Shown: positions 8,242-16,739 of the stretch, one piece after another
How the letters are laid out: each line of letters starts with the position of its first letter
Position numbering within the stretch: position 1 is the first letter of the stretch
Assembly (NCBI RefSeq): GCF_900091315.1
Contig: NZ_FLSP01000025.1
Location: 1-64,000 of the forward strand
Reading direction: 5' to 3'
Length of the DNA stretch: 64,000 bases
DNA from: Streptomyces sp. DI166
GTDB taxonomy: Bacteria; Actinomycetota; Actinomycetes; Streptomycetales; Streptomycetaceae
Translations under genes and position numbers: made by a program
Notes under the pieces: generated by a model
Seen by the model: only the letters and a program-made list of their open reading frames with translations
The model's database searches: none
What the model was told of the DNA's origin: nothing

Positions 8242-8630
8242 GTGGATCGCGCGGTGCAGTCCGTCAGGGAGGCGGCGCTGCACGCGACGCCCGCTACCGT
8301 CACCATGAACCCTGTGTGGCCAGGCCCGAGCACCGTGACCATCGCCATCTACCTCGAGGAACCGCTCGCCGCCATCAACGCCCTGGTACGCGACGCGCGG
8401 CCAGACCCGGTCTCCGGCTTCGCGTAATTTGTACACCGGGCGCGGTCGAGATCCTCATGGGGCGGCCGGAGTTCGAGCGGTGGGGACACAGCGAGCACCT
8501 GTACGCGGCTGTCGAGGAAGAGTACTCGCCTGCCGACGAGCTAGAGGCCCAGCCACTCTTACGCGGGAAACAGGTCTGGTTCCGGCTCAGCAATACCGCT
8601 GATGGTGTCGTAGCGGAGGGGCAGTGCTGA
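8242..8630 (+). pseudogene. Two-frame remnant of a small unknown gene
   Basis: Two adjacent frames look coding but are offset. Frame one runs to a TAA at 8425-8427 and contains a sensible peptide (TVTIAIYLEEPLAAINALV). Frame two, open to 8630, continues with an acidic, well-formed segment (EILMGRPEFERWGHSEHLY). A single frameshift near 8420 would join them. I cannot name the parent family. The rest of 8111-8843 shows nothing I can support. Confidence 0.3.
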
Positions 8631-8843
8631 CCACCCGGAGGCTGTCCAGCCTCTCCTCACCTTCCTGATCCGCAAGCCAGTTCGACTATTTTCGGGCTGT
8701 CGGAACATCCGGTCGCACGGCCTAGACTCAGGGCCGTTTGCCCGGCGTCAGCTGCCCGTCACCGGGAGGTGTACGCGGCTGTGCGTCATGTTCTCGGGCG
8801 CCGACCGTGCGTTCGGTTCCGACGTATGAAGAGGGGTGTTCCC

Positions 8844-9278
8844 GTGCCCGAGAAGGTCACTAAGGACAAGGTGCTGTGCTACGTCGTGCGCGCCGGAAAG
8901 CTGCTGGTGTTCCGGCACACCGACTACAGCTACGAAGAGGTTGGCATCCAGGTCCCGGCCGGCAGCATTCGCGACGGCGAGACTCCGGAGGACGCGGCCC
9001 TGCGCGAGGCCCGCGAGGAGACCGGCCTGAAGGACTTCAAGCTCGTGCGCAAGCTCGGCGAGACCGAGTACGACATCAGCCCGTACCGGTTCGAGCTCCA
9101 GCGCCGCCACGTCTTCCACCTGGAGCTGACCGAGCCCACCCCGGAGCGGTGGATGAGCCAGGAGGATCACGACGGCGAGCAGGTGCCCACCCACTTCGAG
9201 TGCTTCTGGATCCCGCTGGAGGCCGCCCACATCCTCCAGTCCGGACAGGGTGCTCTGCTGGGACGCCTGTACGACTGA
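8844..9278 (+). CDS. Nudix hydrolase (single domain)
   Basis: A 144-residue Nudix protein with a complete box: Gly40, Glu46, then REAREETG at 54-61. Such proteins cleave a nucleoside diphosphate linked to another moiety; the substrate cannot be read from sequence. GTG at 8844 was chosen over the in-frame ATG at 8826 because GAGGGG lies 7 bases upstream. It is on the strand opposite to the Nudix fusion genes that begin 330 bases further on and is a separate transcription unit. Confidence 0.85.
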   Translation: MPEKVTKDKVLCYVVRAGKLLVFRHTDYSYEEVGIQVPAGSIRDGETPEDAALREAREETGLKDFKLVRKLGETEYDISPYRFELQRRHVFHLELTEPTPERWMSQEDHDGEQVPTHFECFWIPLEAAHILQSGQGALLGRLYD

Positions 9279-9289
9279 TCCCCATCCGG

Positions 9290-9545
9290 TCACGGCCACG
9301 CGCTGGAGCGCGGGGGACCGGTAGCCCTCGACGATGAGGAGGCGAAGTCCCGTCGGGAGAAGCTGCTAGGCGTGTTGCAGCCGGTCGACGAGGCCGCGCC
9401 GTAGCTGCGCGTAGTGGCCGTCCTTGTCCCGCTTGCGTTCATCGACGAGGAACAGACCGGTTGCCCGGGTGTCGATGAGTCCCTCGCCGCAGTCTTGGAC
9501 AGGGATGGCGGCCACATGGGGGTCGGAGATCAGCACGATCTTCAA
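9290..9545 (-). pseudogene. Truncated, nonsense-interrupted VanX-like D-Ala-D-Ala dipeptidase
   Basis: A TTG at 9545 with AAGGAG 6 bases upstream starts a frame reading LISDPHVAAIPVQDCGE, the typical N terminus of M15 (VanX-like) D-alanyl-D-alanine dipeptidases. A TAG at 9368-9366 ends it after 59 codons. In the same frame, right after the stop, come QLLPTGLRLLIVEGYRSP and ALQR, the next conserved block of that family. The catalytic zinc-binding part (SxHxxGxAxD and beyond) is missing. This is therefore a dead remnant by premature stop and 3' deletion. Its presence next to a lanthipeptide operon may be chance or may reflect an old peptidoglycan-resistance function. Confidence 0.7.
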
Positions 9546-9605
9546 CTACGTCTCCTTCGGGGCGAAGGTCGAGGTGGCGCCACAGGCTCGAGTCTGTGCT
9601 GGCTG

Positions 9606-10805
9606 TCATGCCAGCGTGTCGACCGGCGTGGTGGGTGTGCCGGGGGCGAATTGAGTGAAGTGCGCGGGCGGGTGATCGATGGCCAGGTCGGGCCGCCATG
9701 CGGTGAGGATCTGGGCGCTGCACACGAACAGGCCGTCGGGGAGCTGATCGAGGGGGTGCCACGTCCAGTCGCCGACGCTCTCGTCCAGCTGTGTGGCTGG
9801 CTGTCCCTGCCATGCGTGGACGAGTGCGCCGACGGTGACCCGTAGGACCCCTTCGACGTGGTCGACGAGCGTACCCAGAAGCCTGACGTCCCCGACGCGC
9901 GCGATCAGGCCGGTCTCCTCAGCGAGTTCACGGATCACCGCGGCTTCGAAGGACTCACCGGCCTCCACGGTCCCTCCCGGCAGTTCGAGGGTGCCGCGAT
10001 GGTGACGGCCCAGCAGGACGCCCTGCTCGCTCAGGAGGATCGCTCCGACGCCGACGGCTGCGTGTGCCGTGGGCGCTTTGGCGCTGCGGGGGCGGCTGGA
10101 GATCCGTGCCGGCCGGTCGGGCAGGCGCCGGGCTCGGATGAGCTGCTGGATGACCGGGGCGCTCTCGTCGGGGTGAGGCAGCAGGTCGATGGCCTCGACG
10201 CGGAAGCCGTACTCGGTGAGCAGGTCCTCCCACAGTTGCGGTGCCAGGACCCACATCTGCGTCGGCAGGGGTGGATCGTCGCGCAGCAGGATCATCTGCT
10301 CGCGCGGAGCCACCTCCGTGGACGGACCGCTGCCGTGCAGGTCGGTGTGCAGGAGCGAGAGAATAAGGGGTGCGCCGGGACGCAGTCCGTCGCGCAGTGC
10401 CGGCAGCGAACGGTGCGGGTCGATGAACCCCAGTGTCCCGATCGCGTACGCGGCGTCGAACGGCTCGGCCCTGGCCAGGTACTCGGTCGCATCTCCTTGG
10501 ACGAACTCCACGTCTTGAACGTTCGTGTGGGTGGAGACGGCGCGTTCGTGCTGGGTCGGAGACAGCTCGATTCCGGTGACTCGGGCGCCGTGAGCCTGTA
10601 CGAGATGGACGGCGTGGTGGCCGGCTCCGGAGCCGACGTCCACGACGCGGCGGCCGGTGATGTCCCCCAGGATTTCAGCTCCCGGTCCGACCCCCTCCCA
10701 GGGCGTCCAGGACATCCGGTCGGGGATGGGCGGCGTGTAGGCGCGGGCCAGTTGGCGCTGGCCGTAGACCTTCCAGGCTTGGGTATTGATGTCTTCGACA
10801 GGCAA
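9606..10805 (-). CDS. SAM methyltransferase-Nudix fusion protein
   Basis: Two domains are joined in 399 residues. Residues about 15-235 are a class I SAM-dependent methyltransferase with motif I VVDVGSGAGHHAVHL and the acidic strand end VTGIEL. Residues about 250-375 are a Nudix domain with GGTVEAGESFEAAVIRELAE followed by ETGL. The start is TTG at 10805, with AGGAGG four bases upstream. It is the last gene of the minus-strand run of Nudix fusions, 28 bases after the ASCH-Nudix gene. The pairing suggests that one small molecule is both methylated and hydrolysed at a pyrophosphate, or that one domain regulates the other. The substrate is unknown. Confidence 0.8.
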   Translation of the reverse strand: MPVEDINTQAWKVYGQRQLARAYTPPIPDRMSWTPWEGVGPGAEILGDITGRRVVDVGSGAGHHAVHLVQAHGARVTGIELSPTQHERAVSTHTNVQDVEFVQGDATEYLARAEPFDAAYAIGTLGFIDPHRSLPALRDGLRPGAPLILSLLHTDLHGSGPSTEVAPREQMILLRDDPPLPTQMWVLAPQLWEDLLTEYGFRVEAIDLLPHPDESAPVIQQLIRARRLPDRPARISSRPRSAKAPTAHAAVGVGAILLSEQGVLLGRHHRGTLELPGGTVEAGESFEAAVIRELAEETGLIARVGDVRLLGTLVDHVEGVLRVTVGALVHAWQGQPATQLDESVGDWTWHPLDQLPDGLFVCSAQILTAWRPDLAIDHPPAHFTQFAPGTPTTPVDTLA

Positions 10806-10833
10806 GATGCCTCCTGGTGGGCGCGCTCCGAGT

Positions 10834-11841
10834 TCAGGTGTGCGTGATGAGGTAGGAGGGGCCCTCGCCGCGACGGGCTCGTTCGATGGCGTCGAGACGG
10901 GCGAAGGCCCGCGGCGCCATCAGCTCCTGCCAGGTGGCGAGGTCGTGGGCGGCCCACATGTCGTGTTCGGCGGGATCGAGTCGGATCCGGCCGAGCTCGT
11001 CTGCGGTCAGCTGTCCTCCGTCGAAGATGAGACCCACCTTGTTCAGCGGCAGGCGGGGCCCGGCGTGCAGGAAGTGGGTCAGGAGCAACCTCGGTGTATT
11101 CAGGCCGAGTTCGAGGCCGGTCTCTTCGACCGCTTCGCGCCGGGCGGTCTGGAGCGGGTCCTCTCCCTGGGCGTCCAGGTTGCCACCCGGGAACTGCCAG
11201 AGGCGCGAGCCGTAGACCGAGCGCAGCTGGACAGGCCGGTCGAGCTCGTCACGGATGTACAGGCACCCGTACACCGTGTGGTGGGGAACGGTCTGTGCGT
11301 ACTGCGTGGGCGTCATCGGCATCGGGCGGCCCGGACGCGCAGGGCGATGGTCGAATTCGAGGGCGAGGACGCTGAGCGCTTCCTTGGCCGCCGGGTAGAT
11401 GCTCTGGAGGTTGGCGAGGAGTGCTCCGGGAGGCCCGTCCGGGTCGATGCGCGTGATGTCCTCCGTGCCCAGCAGATCCTCGAAGGAGGGGTATCGGGTG
11501 ATCCGCTGCACGATGACGTCGAGTTCCCTGCCGGTGTCCCGGTCGTGGAAGACGACCGTGTCGCCGACTGCGACAGCGAGCTTTTGCGGGGTGGCTACCC
11601 TCACTTCGACCGTCTTACGGCCTGCCTCCACTTGACGGTAGTACTGCGGGAGCAGGTGCATGTGATGCTCTTGCCGTTCATCTCCTGTCGCCGGACTAGG
11701 GACGGCTGAGATCGCCTGTTGGGTGTCGTCAGGCACGCGTGCCTCCGATCGCTGATGTGGCTGGTCGGTTGCGGTCTGTGGCCCGTGGAAGACGAACCGG
11801 GGTCGCTGCGCGGCAGAGTTTTCGGGCGTGGCCGTGCTCAT
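10834..11841 (-). CDS. ASCH domain-Nudix fusion protein
   Basis: The 335-residue protein starts at ATG 11841, overlapping the stop of the triple-Nudix gene (ATGA). After a disordered 60-residue leader, residues about 60-165 match an ASCH domain (YYRQVEAGRKTVEVRV, then GDTVVFHDRDTG). This PUA-like fold binds RNA or modified nucleobases, and some members are nucleoside deaminases/amidohydrolases. Residues about 190-320 form a Nudix domain with GGNLDAQGEDPLQTARREAV then EETGL. The combination points to a nucleotide or RNA-derived substrate. It lies in the same operon as three other Nudix fusions downstream of lanthipeptide genes. Confidence 0.78.
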   Translation of the reverse strand: MSTATPENSAAQRPRFVFHGPQTATDQPHQRSEARVPDDTQQAISAVPSPATGDERQEHHMHLLPQYYRQVEAGRKTVEVRVATPQKLAVAVGDTVVFHDRDTGRELDVIVQRITRYPSFEDLLGTEDITRIDPDGPPGALLANLQSIYPAAKEALSVLALEFDHRPARPGRPMPMTPTQYAQTVPHHTVYGCLYIRDELDRPVQLRSVYGSRLWQFPGGNLDAQGEDPLQTARREAVEETGLELGLNTPRLLLTHFLHAGPRLPLNKVGLIFDGGQLTADELGRIRLDPAEHDMWAAHDLATWQELMAPRAFARLDAIERARRGEGPSYLITHT

Positions 11842-13328
11842 GCCCATCCCGCTTCGGAGTAGAGGCGGCCGGCTCGGATGCCCTCGATGACCACCCGCGT
11901 GTAGGGGACGAGGTCTTCGGGGAGTGCCGCCGGGTCCCAGAATGTCCACTGGGTGCACTTGTCCGGCTCGCGCAGTTCGGGCTCGCCGGTCCAGGTCCGG
12001 GCGCGGAAGAACAGGCCCATGCGGGGCTGGTCCCCGGCATTGTCAATGTGGTGGACGACGTGGACGAGTTCGACGTCCTGCGGCTCGATCTGCAGACCGG
12101 CCTCCTCTCTGGCCTCCCTGATCAGGCACGTGATCGCGCTCTCCTGCTCGCAGTGACCGGCCAGGACGTGCCAGGTGGAGGGCGCGAACGCGGAGTCGGG
12201 GTGGCGCAGCCCGAGCAGCACCGTTCCGTCGGGACGCTCCAGGTAGAGGTGCACGCCGATGACGTTGAGGACCGTCCCGTGCGGGGAGGTTGGTCGGCGC
12301 TCATCGTTCGGTGCGGCCCCGCTCTGCGACGCAGTGCAGGAAGCACTGGCCGTACGGCTGGCGGCGTGGCGTCGTACGAGGTCCCTGGTGGTGGGTGCGA
12401 TGCGTAGGCGGTGGAGGTCGTCGGGGCCGAACCAGGCCAGCATCACCCCTTCCGTCAGGTGGAGTTCGCGGGGATCGCCGTTCCAGCGGCCGGCGTAGAT
12501 GGCGATGGGCACGGTCGCGCCGGCGTCGTTGGTTGCTTCCTCGATGCCGAACGGGGTCAGGTCGGCGATGTGGAGGCCAGCTTCCTCGTCCAGCTCGCGC
12601 CGCACGGTGTGTTCCAGGGTGGCGTCCTGGGGCTCTCGGCCGCCGCCCAGCAGTGACCACATGCCCGGCTCCCAGATCTGGCCGGGGAAGTAGTCGCGCA
12701 GGTGGAGCAGGTACTCGCCTCGGTCGTTGTAGATCAGGGCCGAGGCATTGGCGGTCTCCGGTTCGACGCCGGGCGTGAGCTTGAGCAGCTTCTCGCGCAG
12801 GGAGGGGGAGGTCACCTTGTCCATGGGCCTCCACTCGATGCCACCGACTTCTTCTTCCTGCAGCACAACCGGCACCTCCGTCGCCGTGTGCAGGCGGAAG
12901 AGGAAACGCAGGTCGAAGTGCTGGTGCCCGGGTTCGCCTTTGTCCGGGCGGACGTCGATGTCGTGGATGTCGATGTCGAACGGCACGGTCTCGTATCCGG
13001 GCCACGGTGCCACGGCCTGGGGTGAGATCCCGGTCTCCTCGTGCAGCTCCCGAAGGGCTGTCCCTGCCAGGGACTCGTCTTCGGGCTCGGCGTGTCCGCC
13101 TGGAGGGAGTACCTTCCCGCTTGCCAGGTGAAGCACGTGCAGGACGCGGCCGAGCTGGTCGACGACGATGGCGCCGCAGGTAACGTGCCCGGAAAAGGTA
13201 AAGCGACTGGCGATGCTGGTGGGCAGCTCGAGGGCTTCCAGGAGGCCGCCGAGTTGCGGCCGCTCGTGAGGGTGACGAGCGAGGTAGGTCTCGACGGTGG
13301 TGCGGATGTGGTCGTGCGACAGCGGCAT
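11838..13328 (-). CDS. Triple-Nudix protein
   Basis: This 496-residue protein contains three Nudix domains in tandem. Box 1 (about residue 75) reads GGHAEPEDESLAGTALRELH EETGI. Box 2 (about 235) reads GGGREPQDATLEHTVRRELD EEAGL. Box 3 (about 390) reads GHCEQESAITCLIREAREEA GL and has Gly-His at its start. All three retain the REx2EE core expected for metal binding, so none looks obviously dead. Most Nudix enzymes have one domain. The start is ATG 13328 with GAGG 7 bases upstream. It lies 56 bases after the double-Nudix gene and overlaps the ASCH-Nudix gene, implying one transcript. Substrate and the reason for three domains are unknown. Confidence 0.82.
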   Translation of the reverse strand: MPLSHDHIRTTVETYLARHPHERPQLGGLLEALELPTSIASRFTFSGHVTCGAIVVDQLGRVLHVLHLASGKVLPPGGHAEPEDESLAGTALRELHEETGISPQAVAPWPGYETVPFDIDIHDIDVRPDKGEPGHQHFDLRFLFRLHTATEVPVVLQEEEVGGIEWRPMDKVTSPSLREKLLKLTPGVEPETANASALIYNDRGEYLLHLRDYFPGQIWEPGMWSLLGGGREPQDATLEHTVRRELDEEAGLHIADLTPFGIEEATNDAGATVPIAIYAGRWNGDPRELHLTEGVMLAWFGPDDLHRLRIAPTTRDLVRRHAASRTASASCTASQSGAAPNDERRPTSPHGTVLNVIGVHLYLERPDGTVLLGLRHPDSAFAPSTWHVLAGHCEQESAITCLIREAREEAGLQIEPQDVELVHVVHHIDNAGDQPRMGLFFRARTWTGEPELREPDKCTQWTFWDPAALPEDLVPYTRVVIEGIRAGRLYSEAGWA

Positions 13329-13384
13329 GGGTGTACCTCAGAGAGCGCAGAGCGGAACGAGTCGAGGCGGGGTGGTCCTTCGCG

Positions 13385-14524
13385 TCAGCTCAGCCGCATC
13401 CCCTCCACAGGGACTTCCTCGATCCTGGTGCGGCCAGCGGTGGGCAGGGCCCAGCGCTCCCGGGCGGTTTCAGCGGCGAGTCGGGCTTGCCGCTCCCCTG
13501 GCGGCCCCCATCCCAGAAGGGCGGCTGCCTGGACGGGGGAGACGAGCAGGCGGGCGAAGGGGCGGCCGGTGGCAGGGTCGACGGCCGCTGGCCCGATGGC
13601 GGTGACCTGGGCGGCCAGGCGGAGCCGGGCGTTGGGCCCCACTCCGCCGTAGACCTCGCCGGTCTCGTCCAGCACCCATCCCAGTCGCACCGGGTCGGTC
13701 AGAGTCAGCTGAGCTTCCTCGGCGGCTTCGCGGTGGAGGGTGTCCTCGGGCGTCGTGTCGGTCTTCTCCACGGTTCCGCCGGGCAGCATTGGCAGCGCGC
13801 CCCGGGGGCCGGGGTCGGCCACGAGGACGACCCGGCCGTCGGGGACGAAGCACCACGCCCAGGCTTGCTGCACGGGGAGCCGCTCGGGGACAGGCGCACG
13901 GTTGAGGGGGCTGTCCCACAGGGGCCGGTAGCGGACGTGGACGTCATGGCGATCCAGCGCCGGGACGTCGAGGATGTGCCGGCCGTCGGCGAGGTGGGCG
14001 GTGGCGGTGTTCCCGAGCCGGGCACGGTAGGCGGCGAGCATGATCTGCCCGTCGACGGGGCGCAGCCGTTGCACCGCGTCCCGGGTCTCGAAGAAGGCGA
14101 ACTCGGACAGCTCCTCGCGAGGCAGGCGGATCGCCTCCACCTGGTCGGGGGTGAGGGATCCGCCGTCGAAGACGTATCGGATCTCTCCGGGACAGGGCAT
14201 GCCGGGCCTGATGTCGGGATGGTGCGGCGAGAGGGAGTGGACGGCGAGCACGCCCGACAGGGGCAGGTCCGGCAGGCCCAGTTCCTCGGTGATCTCGCGT
14301 CGGCAGGCGACGTGCGGGTGTTCGCCGGGTTCGACGACTCCTCCGGGTAGCAGCCACCGGCCGTCCTTGCGGTAGGTGGGGTGCACCAGCAGGACGCGGC
14401 CGACTTGGTCGGTGACGATCGCGGCGGCGCCGAGCCACACTGCGTGCCGGGACGCGGCGTACTGCGCTGCGGACAGGGTGGCACGCGGTGCACCGTGATC
14501 CGAAGGTGAGAGGGGAGAGGTCAC
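13385..14524 (-). CDS. Double-Nudix protein
   Basis: A 379-residue protein with two Nudix domains. Box 1 (about residue 60) reads GGVVEPGEHPHVACRREITE ELGL, a normal Nudix motif. Box 2 (about 245) reads GGTVEKTDTTPEDTLHREAA EEAQL, in which the usual EExGL Gly is replaced by Gln, so this copy may be altered or inactive. The start is GTG 14524 with an AAAGG upstream. It is the first of four consecutive Nudix fusions and follows the ABC transporter gene by 60 bases on the same strand, so it is probably cotranscribed with the lanthipeptide genes. Confidence 0.8.
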   Translation of the reverse strand: MTSPLSPSDHGAPRATLSAAQYAASRHAVWLGAAAIVTDQVGRVLLVHPTYRKDGRWLLPGGVVEPGEHPHVACRREITEELGLPDLPLSGVLAVHSLSPHHPDIRPGMPCPGEIRYVFDGGSLTPDQVEAIRLPREELSEFAFFETRDAVQRLRPVDGQIMLAAYRARLGNTATAHLADGRHILDVPALDRHDVHVRYRPLWDSPLNRAPVPERLPVQQAWAWCFVPDGRVVLVADPGPRGALPMLPGGTVEKTDTTPEDTLHREAAEEAQLTLTDPVRLGWVLDETGEVYGGVGPNARLRLAAQVTAIGPAAVDPATGRPFARLLVSPVQAAALLGWGPPGERQARLAAETARERWALPTAGRTRIEEVPVEGMRLS

Positions 14525-14584
14525 GAGACTCTGCCTTTCAGAACGGTGGGCGGACGTGTATGCGGCGCGGCCGGGGAGTGGTGA

Positions 14585-16525
14585 TCAGGGTGTGCCGCCG
14601 CTCATCCGGCGCTGCAGCTCCCACAAGGACTGGAAGAGCCCCGGCTCCTGGGTGAGCTGGTCGTAGGTGCCCTCCTGGACGATCCGTCCCTCGTCCAGGA
14701 CCACGATCCGGTCGGCGACGGCCACATTGGTGAGCCGGTGCGTGATCAGCAGAATGGCGCGGTCCTTGGCCAGTTCGCGCAGCCCGGAGAAGATTCGGTG
14801 CTCCGCCCGTGCGTCGAGGGCGGCCGTGGGTTCGTCCATCACCAACAGCGCCGCCTGCCGGTGGAATGCGCGGGTGAGGACGAGGCGCTGCCACTGTCCG
14901 CCGGATAGCTGCTGACCGCCGAACCACTCGCTGGTCAGGAGGGTGTTCAGGCCGGAGCGGAGGTTGGGCAGCATCTCCGCGGCGCCTGAAGCCTCGCACG
15001 CGGCGAGCAGCGCCGCGTCGCTGGTGTCGCCCTGTCCGAAGGTGATGTTGTCGCGCATCGTCAGCGGCAGATACGTGAACTTCTGCGGCACCAGAGCGAC
15101 GTGCTCCCACGACCTCCATGGGTCCAGGTCCGCCGTGGAAGCGTGATCCCAGGCGACGTCACCCTCGGTGGGCAGCAGCAGTCCGCACAGGAGGCGGGAG
15201 AGGGTCGTCTTGCCGGAGCCATTCTCTCCGACCAGCGCCACGATCTCGCCGCGGCGCACGTGGAGGGAGACGCCGCTCAGGCTGTCCTTCGGCGCGCCGT
15301 CGTAGCGGTAGGTGACGTCGCGGACCTCGAAGCGCTCCGGGGCTGCGGTCAGGGCCGCGGTGCCGCGGGAGTCGGTCATCGCCTGGCCGTGGGCGTTGTC
15401 GAGGAAGTTCTGCCAGTCCTGCACGTACCAGCCGGTGCGCACCAGGCGGGCCCCGCCGTTGATGATGCCGCGCACCGAGCCGGTGGCCGTCTGAAGAGCG
15501 AAGACGGCGCCGCCGCCGGCCGCCAGGCTCATGCGGCCGGAGGCCAGGAGCCACAGCAGTGCTGCCCACACGGCGGTCGAGGCGATCCCGCCCGCGATGG
15601 CTCCGGCCAGTCCCATCCAGGCGCCGGTGTTGGCGGCCTTGCGTTCGGCCGCGTTGACCGAGGCGGCCAGCTTCCGATACCGGCCGATCAGGAAGGGGCC
15701 GGCCAGGCAGGCTCGCATCTCCTCGCTGGACTCCATGTAGGCCATGTGCCAGCGCAGTTTGCCCAGCATCCGGCGCCGCCCGGAGGTCTCCAGGCTGGCG
15801 AGGTAGATCACGCGGGCGGACCGGACGTAGGCGGCGGCCTGCGGCAGGCACGCGAGGAAGAGGAGAGGAAGGAGCAGCGGGTGCAGGACGGTCAGGACGG
15901 CTGCGCCGGCCGCGAGCGTCGCGGTCGCCGCGAGGACGTCCTGTGCTTCTTCCACGAGGTCGGGGGTGACCTGGGCGCCGCGGTCGGCGATGTCGTAGGC
16001 GTCGTTGTAGCCGGGCTTGTTGTTGGCGGCCAGTTCCGCTCCGAGCGCGGCCTCGACCATCGTCAGCTCCGCTGCCCGGCCGAGCACCGGGCGCAGACGC
16101 CCGGTCAGCCAGACGACGGTGATGCCCAGCAGCGTGCGCAGGCCGGTGGCGGCGGCGATGACGGTCAGTTGCGGAGCGGCGTCCCACAGCCGCTTGGTGA
16201 TGTCGCCCGAGGAGATCAGTGCGGTGATCGTGCCCGTGACGGCCAGGAGGCCGAGGGCCGCGAGGACGCCCGTCCCGATCTGGCACACCAGCAGTCCGAT
16301 GGTTGCGCCGCGGTCCACCCGCCAGGCCATCTGCACCGAGCGCCGTACGAGCGAGGGCAGACGCCGAGCCATGGTGCGGGAGGTCAGCAACGATCCTGCC
16401 TGGAGCCGTGATTCGTCGCGATAGAGGTATTCCTCCTCTCGAACACCGGCCCCCTGCGGTGAGTCGTCCTGCGAGGTGCTTTCCGATGGTTGTGGCGGCT
16501 GATCCTGTGTGATGGCCGAGGTCAT
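14585..16525 (-). CDS. ABC exporter (permease-ATPase half transporter) of the lanthipeptide operon
   Basis: A 646-residue fused exporter. The N-terminal half (about 60-330) contains six hydrophobic helices. The C-terminal half is the ATPase with Walker A GENGSGKTT, signature LSGGQ (written QQLSGGQWQR), Walker B LLVMDEPTA and the switch His in LITHRL. No N-terminal C39 peptidase domain is present, so leader removal must be done elsewhere. The ATG at 16525 follows AGGGGG by 7 bases and gives a better start than the ATG at 16600. Its place downstream of the lanthipeptide modification genes makes export of the peptide, or immunity, the likely role. Confidence 0.85.
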   Translation of the reverse strand: MTSAITQDQPPQPSESTSQDDSPQGAGVREEEYLYRDESRLQAGSLLTSRTMARRLPSLVRRSVQMAWRVDRGATIGLLVCQIGTGVLAALGLLAVTGTITALISSGDITKRLWDAAPQLTVIAAATGLRTLLGITVVWLTGRLRPVLGRAAELTMVEAALGAELAANNKPGYNDAYDIADRGAQVTPDLVEEAQDVLAATATLAAGAAVLTVLHPLLLPLLFLACLPQAAAYVRSARVIYLASLETSGRRRMLGKLRWHMAYMESSEEMRACLAGPFLIGRYRKLAASVNAAERKAANTGAWMGLAGAIAGGIASTAVWAALLWLLASGRMSLAAGGGAVFALQTATGSVRGIINGGARLVRTGWYVQDWQNFLDNAHGQAMTDSRGTAALTAAPERFEVRDVTYRYDGAPKDSLSGVSLHVRRGEIVALVGENGSGKTTLSRLLCGLLLPTEGDVAWDHASTADLDPWRSWEHVALVPQKFTYLPLTMRDNITFGQGDTSDAALLAACEASGAAEMLPNLRSGLNTLLTSEWFGGQQLSGGQWQRLVLTRAFHRQAALLVMDEPTAALDARAEHRIFSGLRELAKDRAILLITHRLTNVAVADRIVVLDEGRIVQEGTYDQLTQEPGLFQSLWELQRRMSGGTP

Positions 16526-16739
16526 CGTTCCCCCTAGGACGGTCGCTGCGGCAGAGTCATGAGGTCTAACGACATGGCAGCGATATCGAACACACGTCAT
16601 TCGGTCGGGCTGGGAAGCCCGCTCTTTCCTGCGTGAGGAGACCTAGCGAGCCCGTGATCCCTGGTCTGGCAGGGAGCAGCTCCGGGCCGGAAATGGCCGA
16701 AACGCCGACACCGCCGAGCGGCGAGGACGCTACGGCAGG

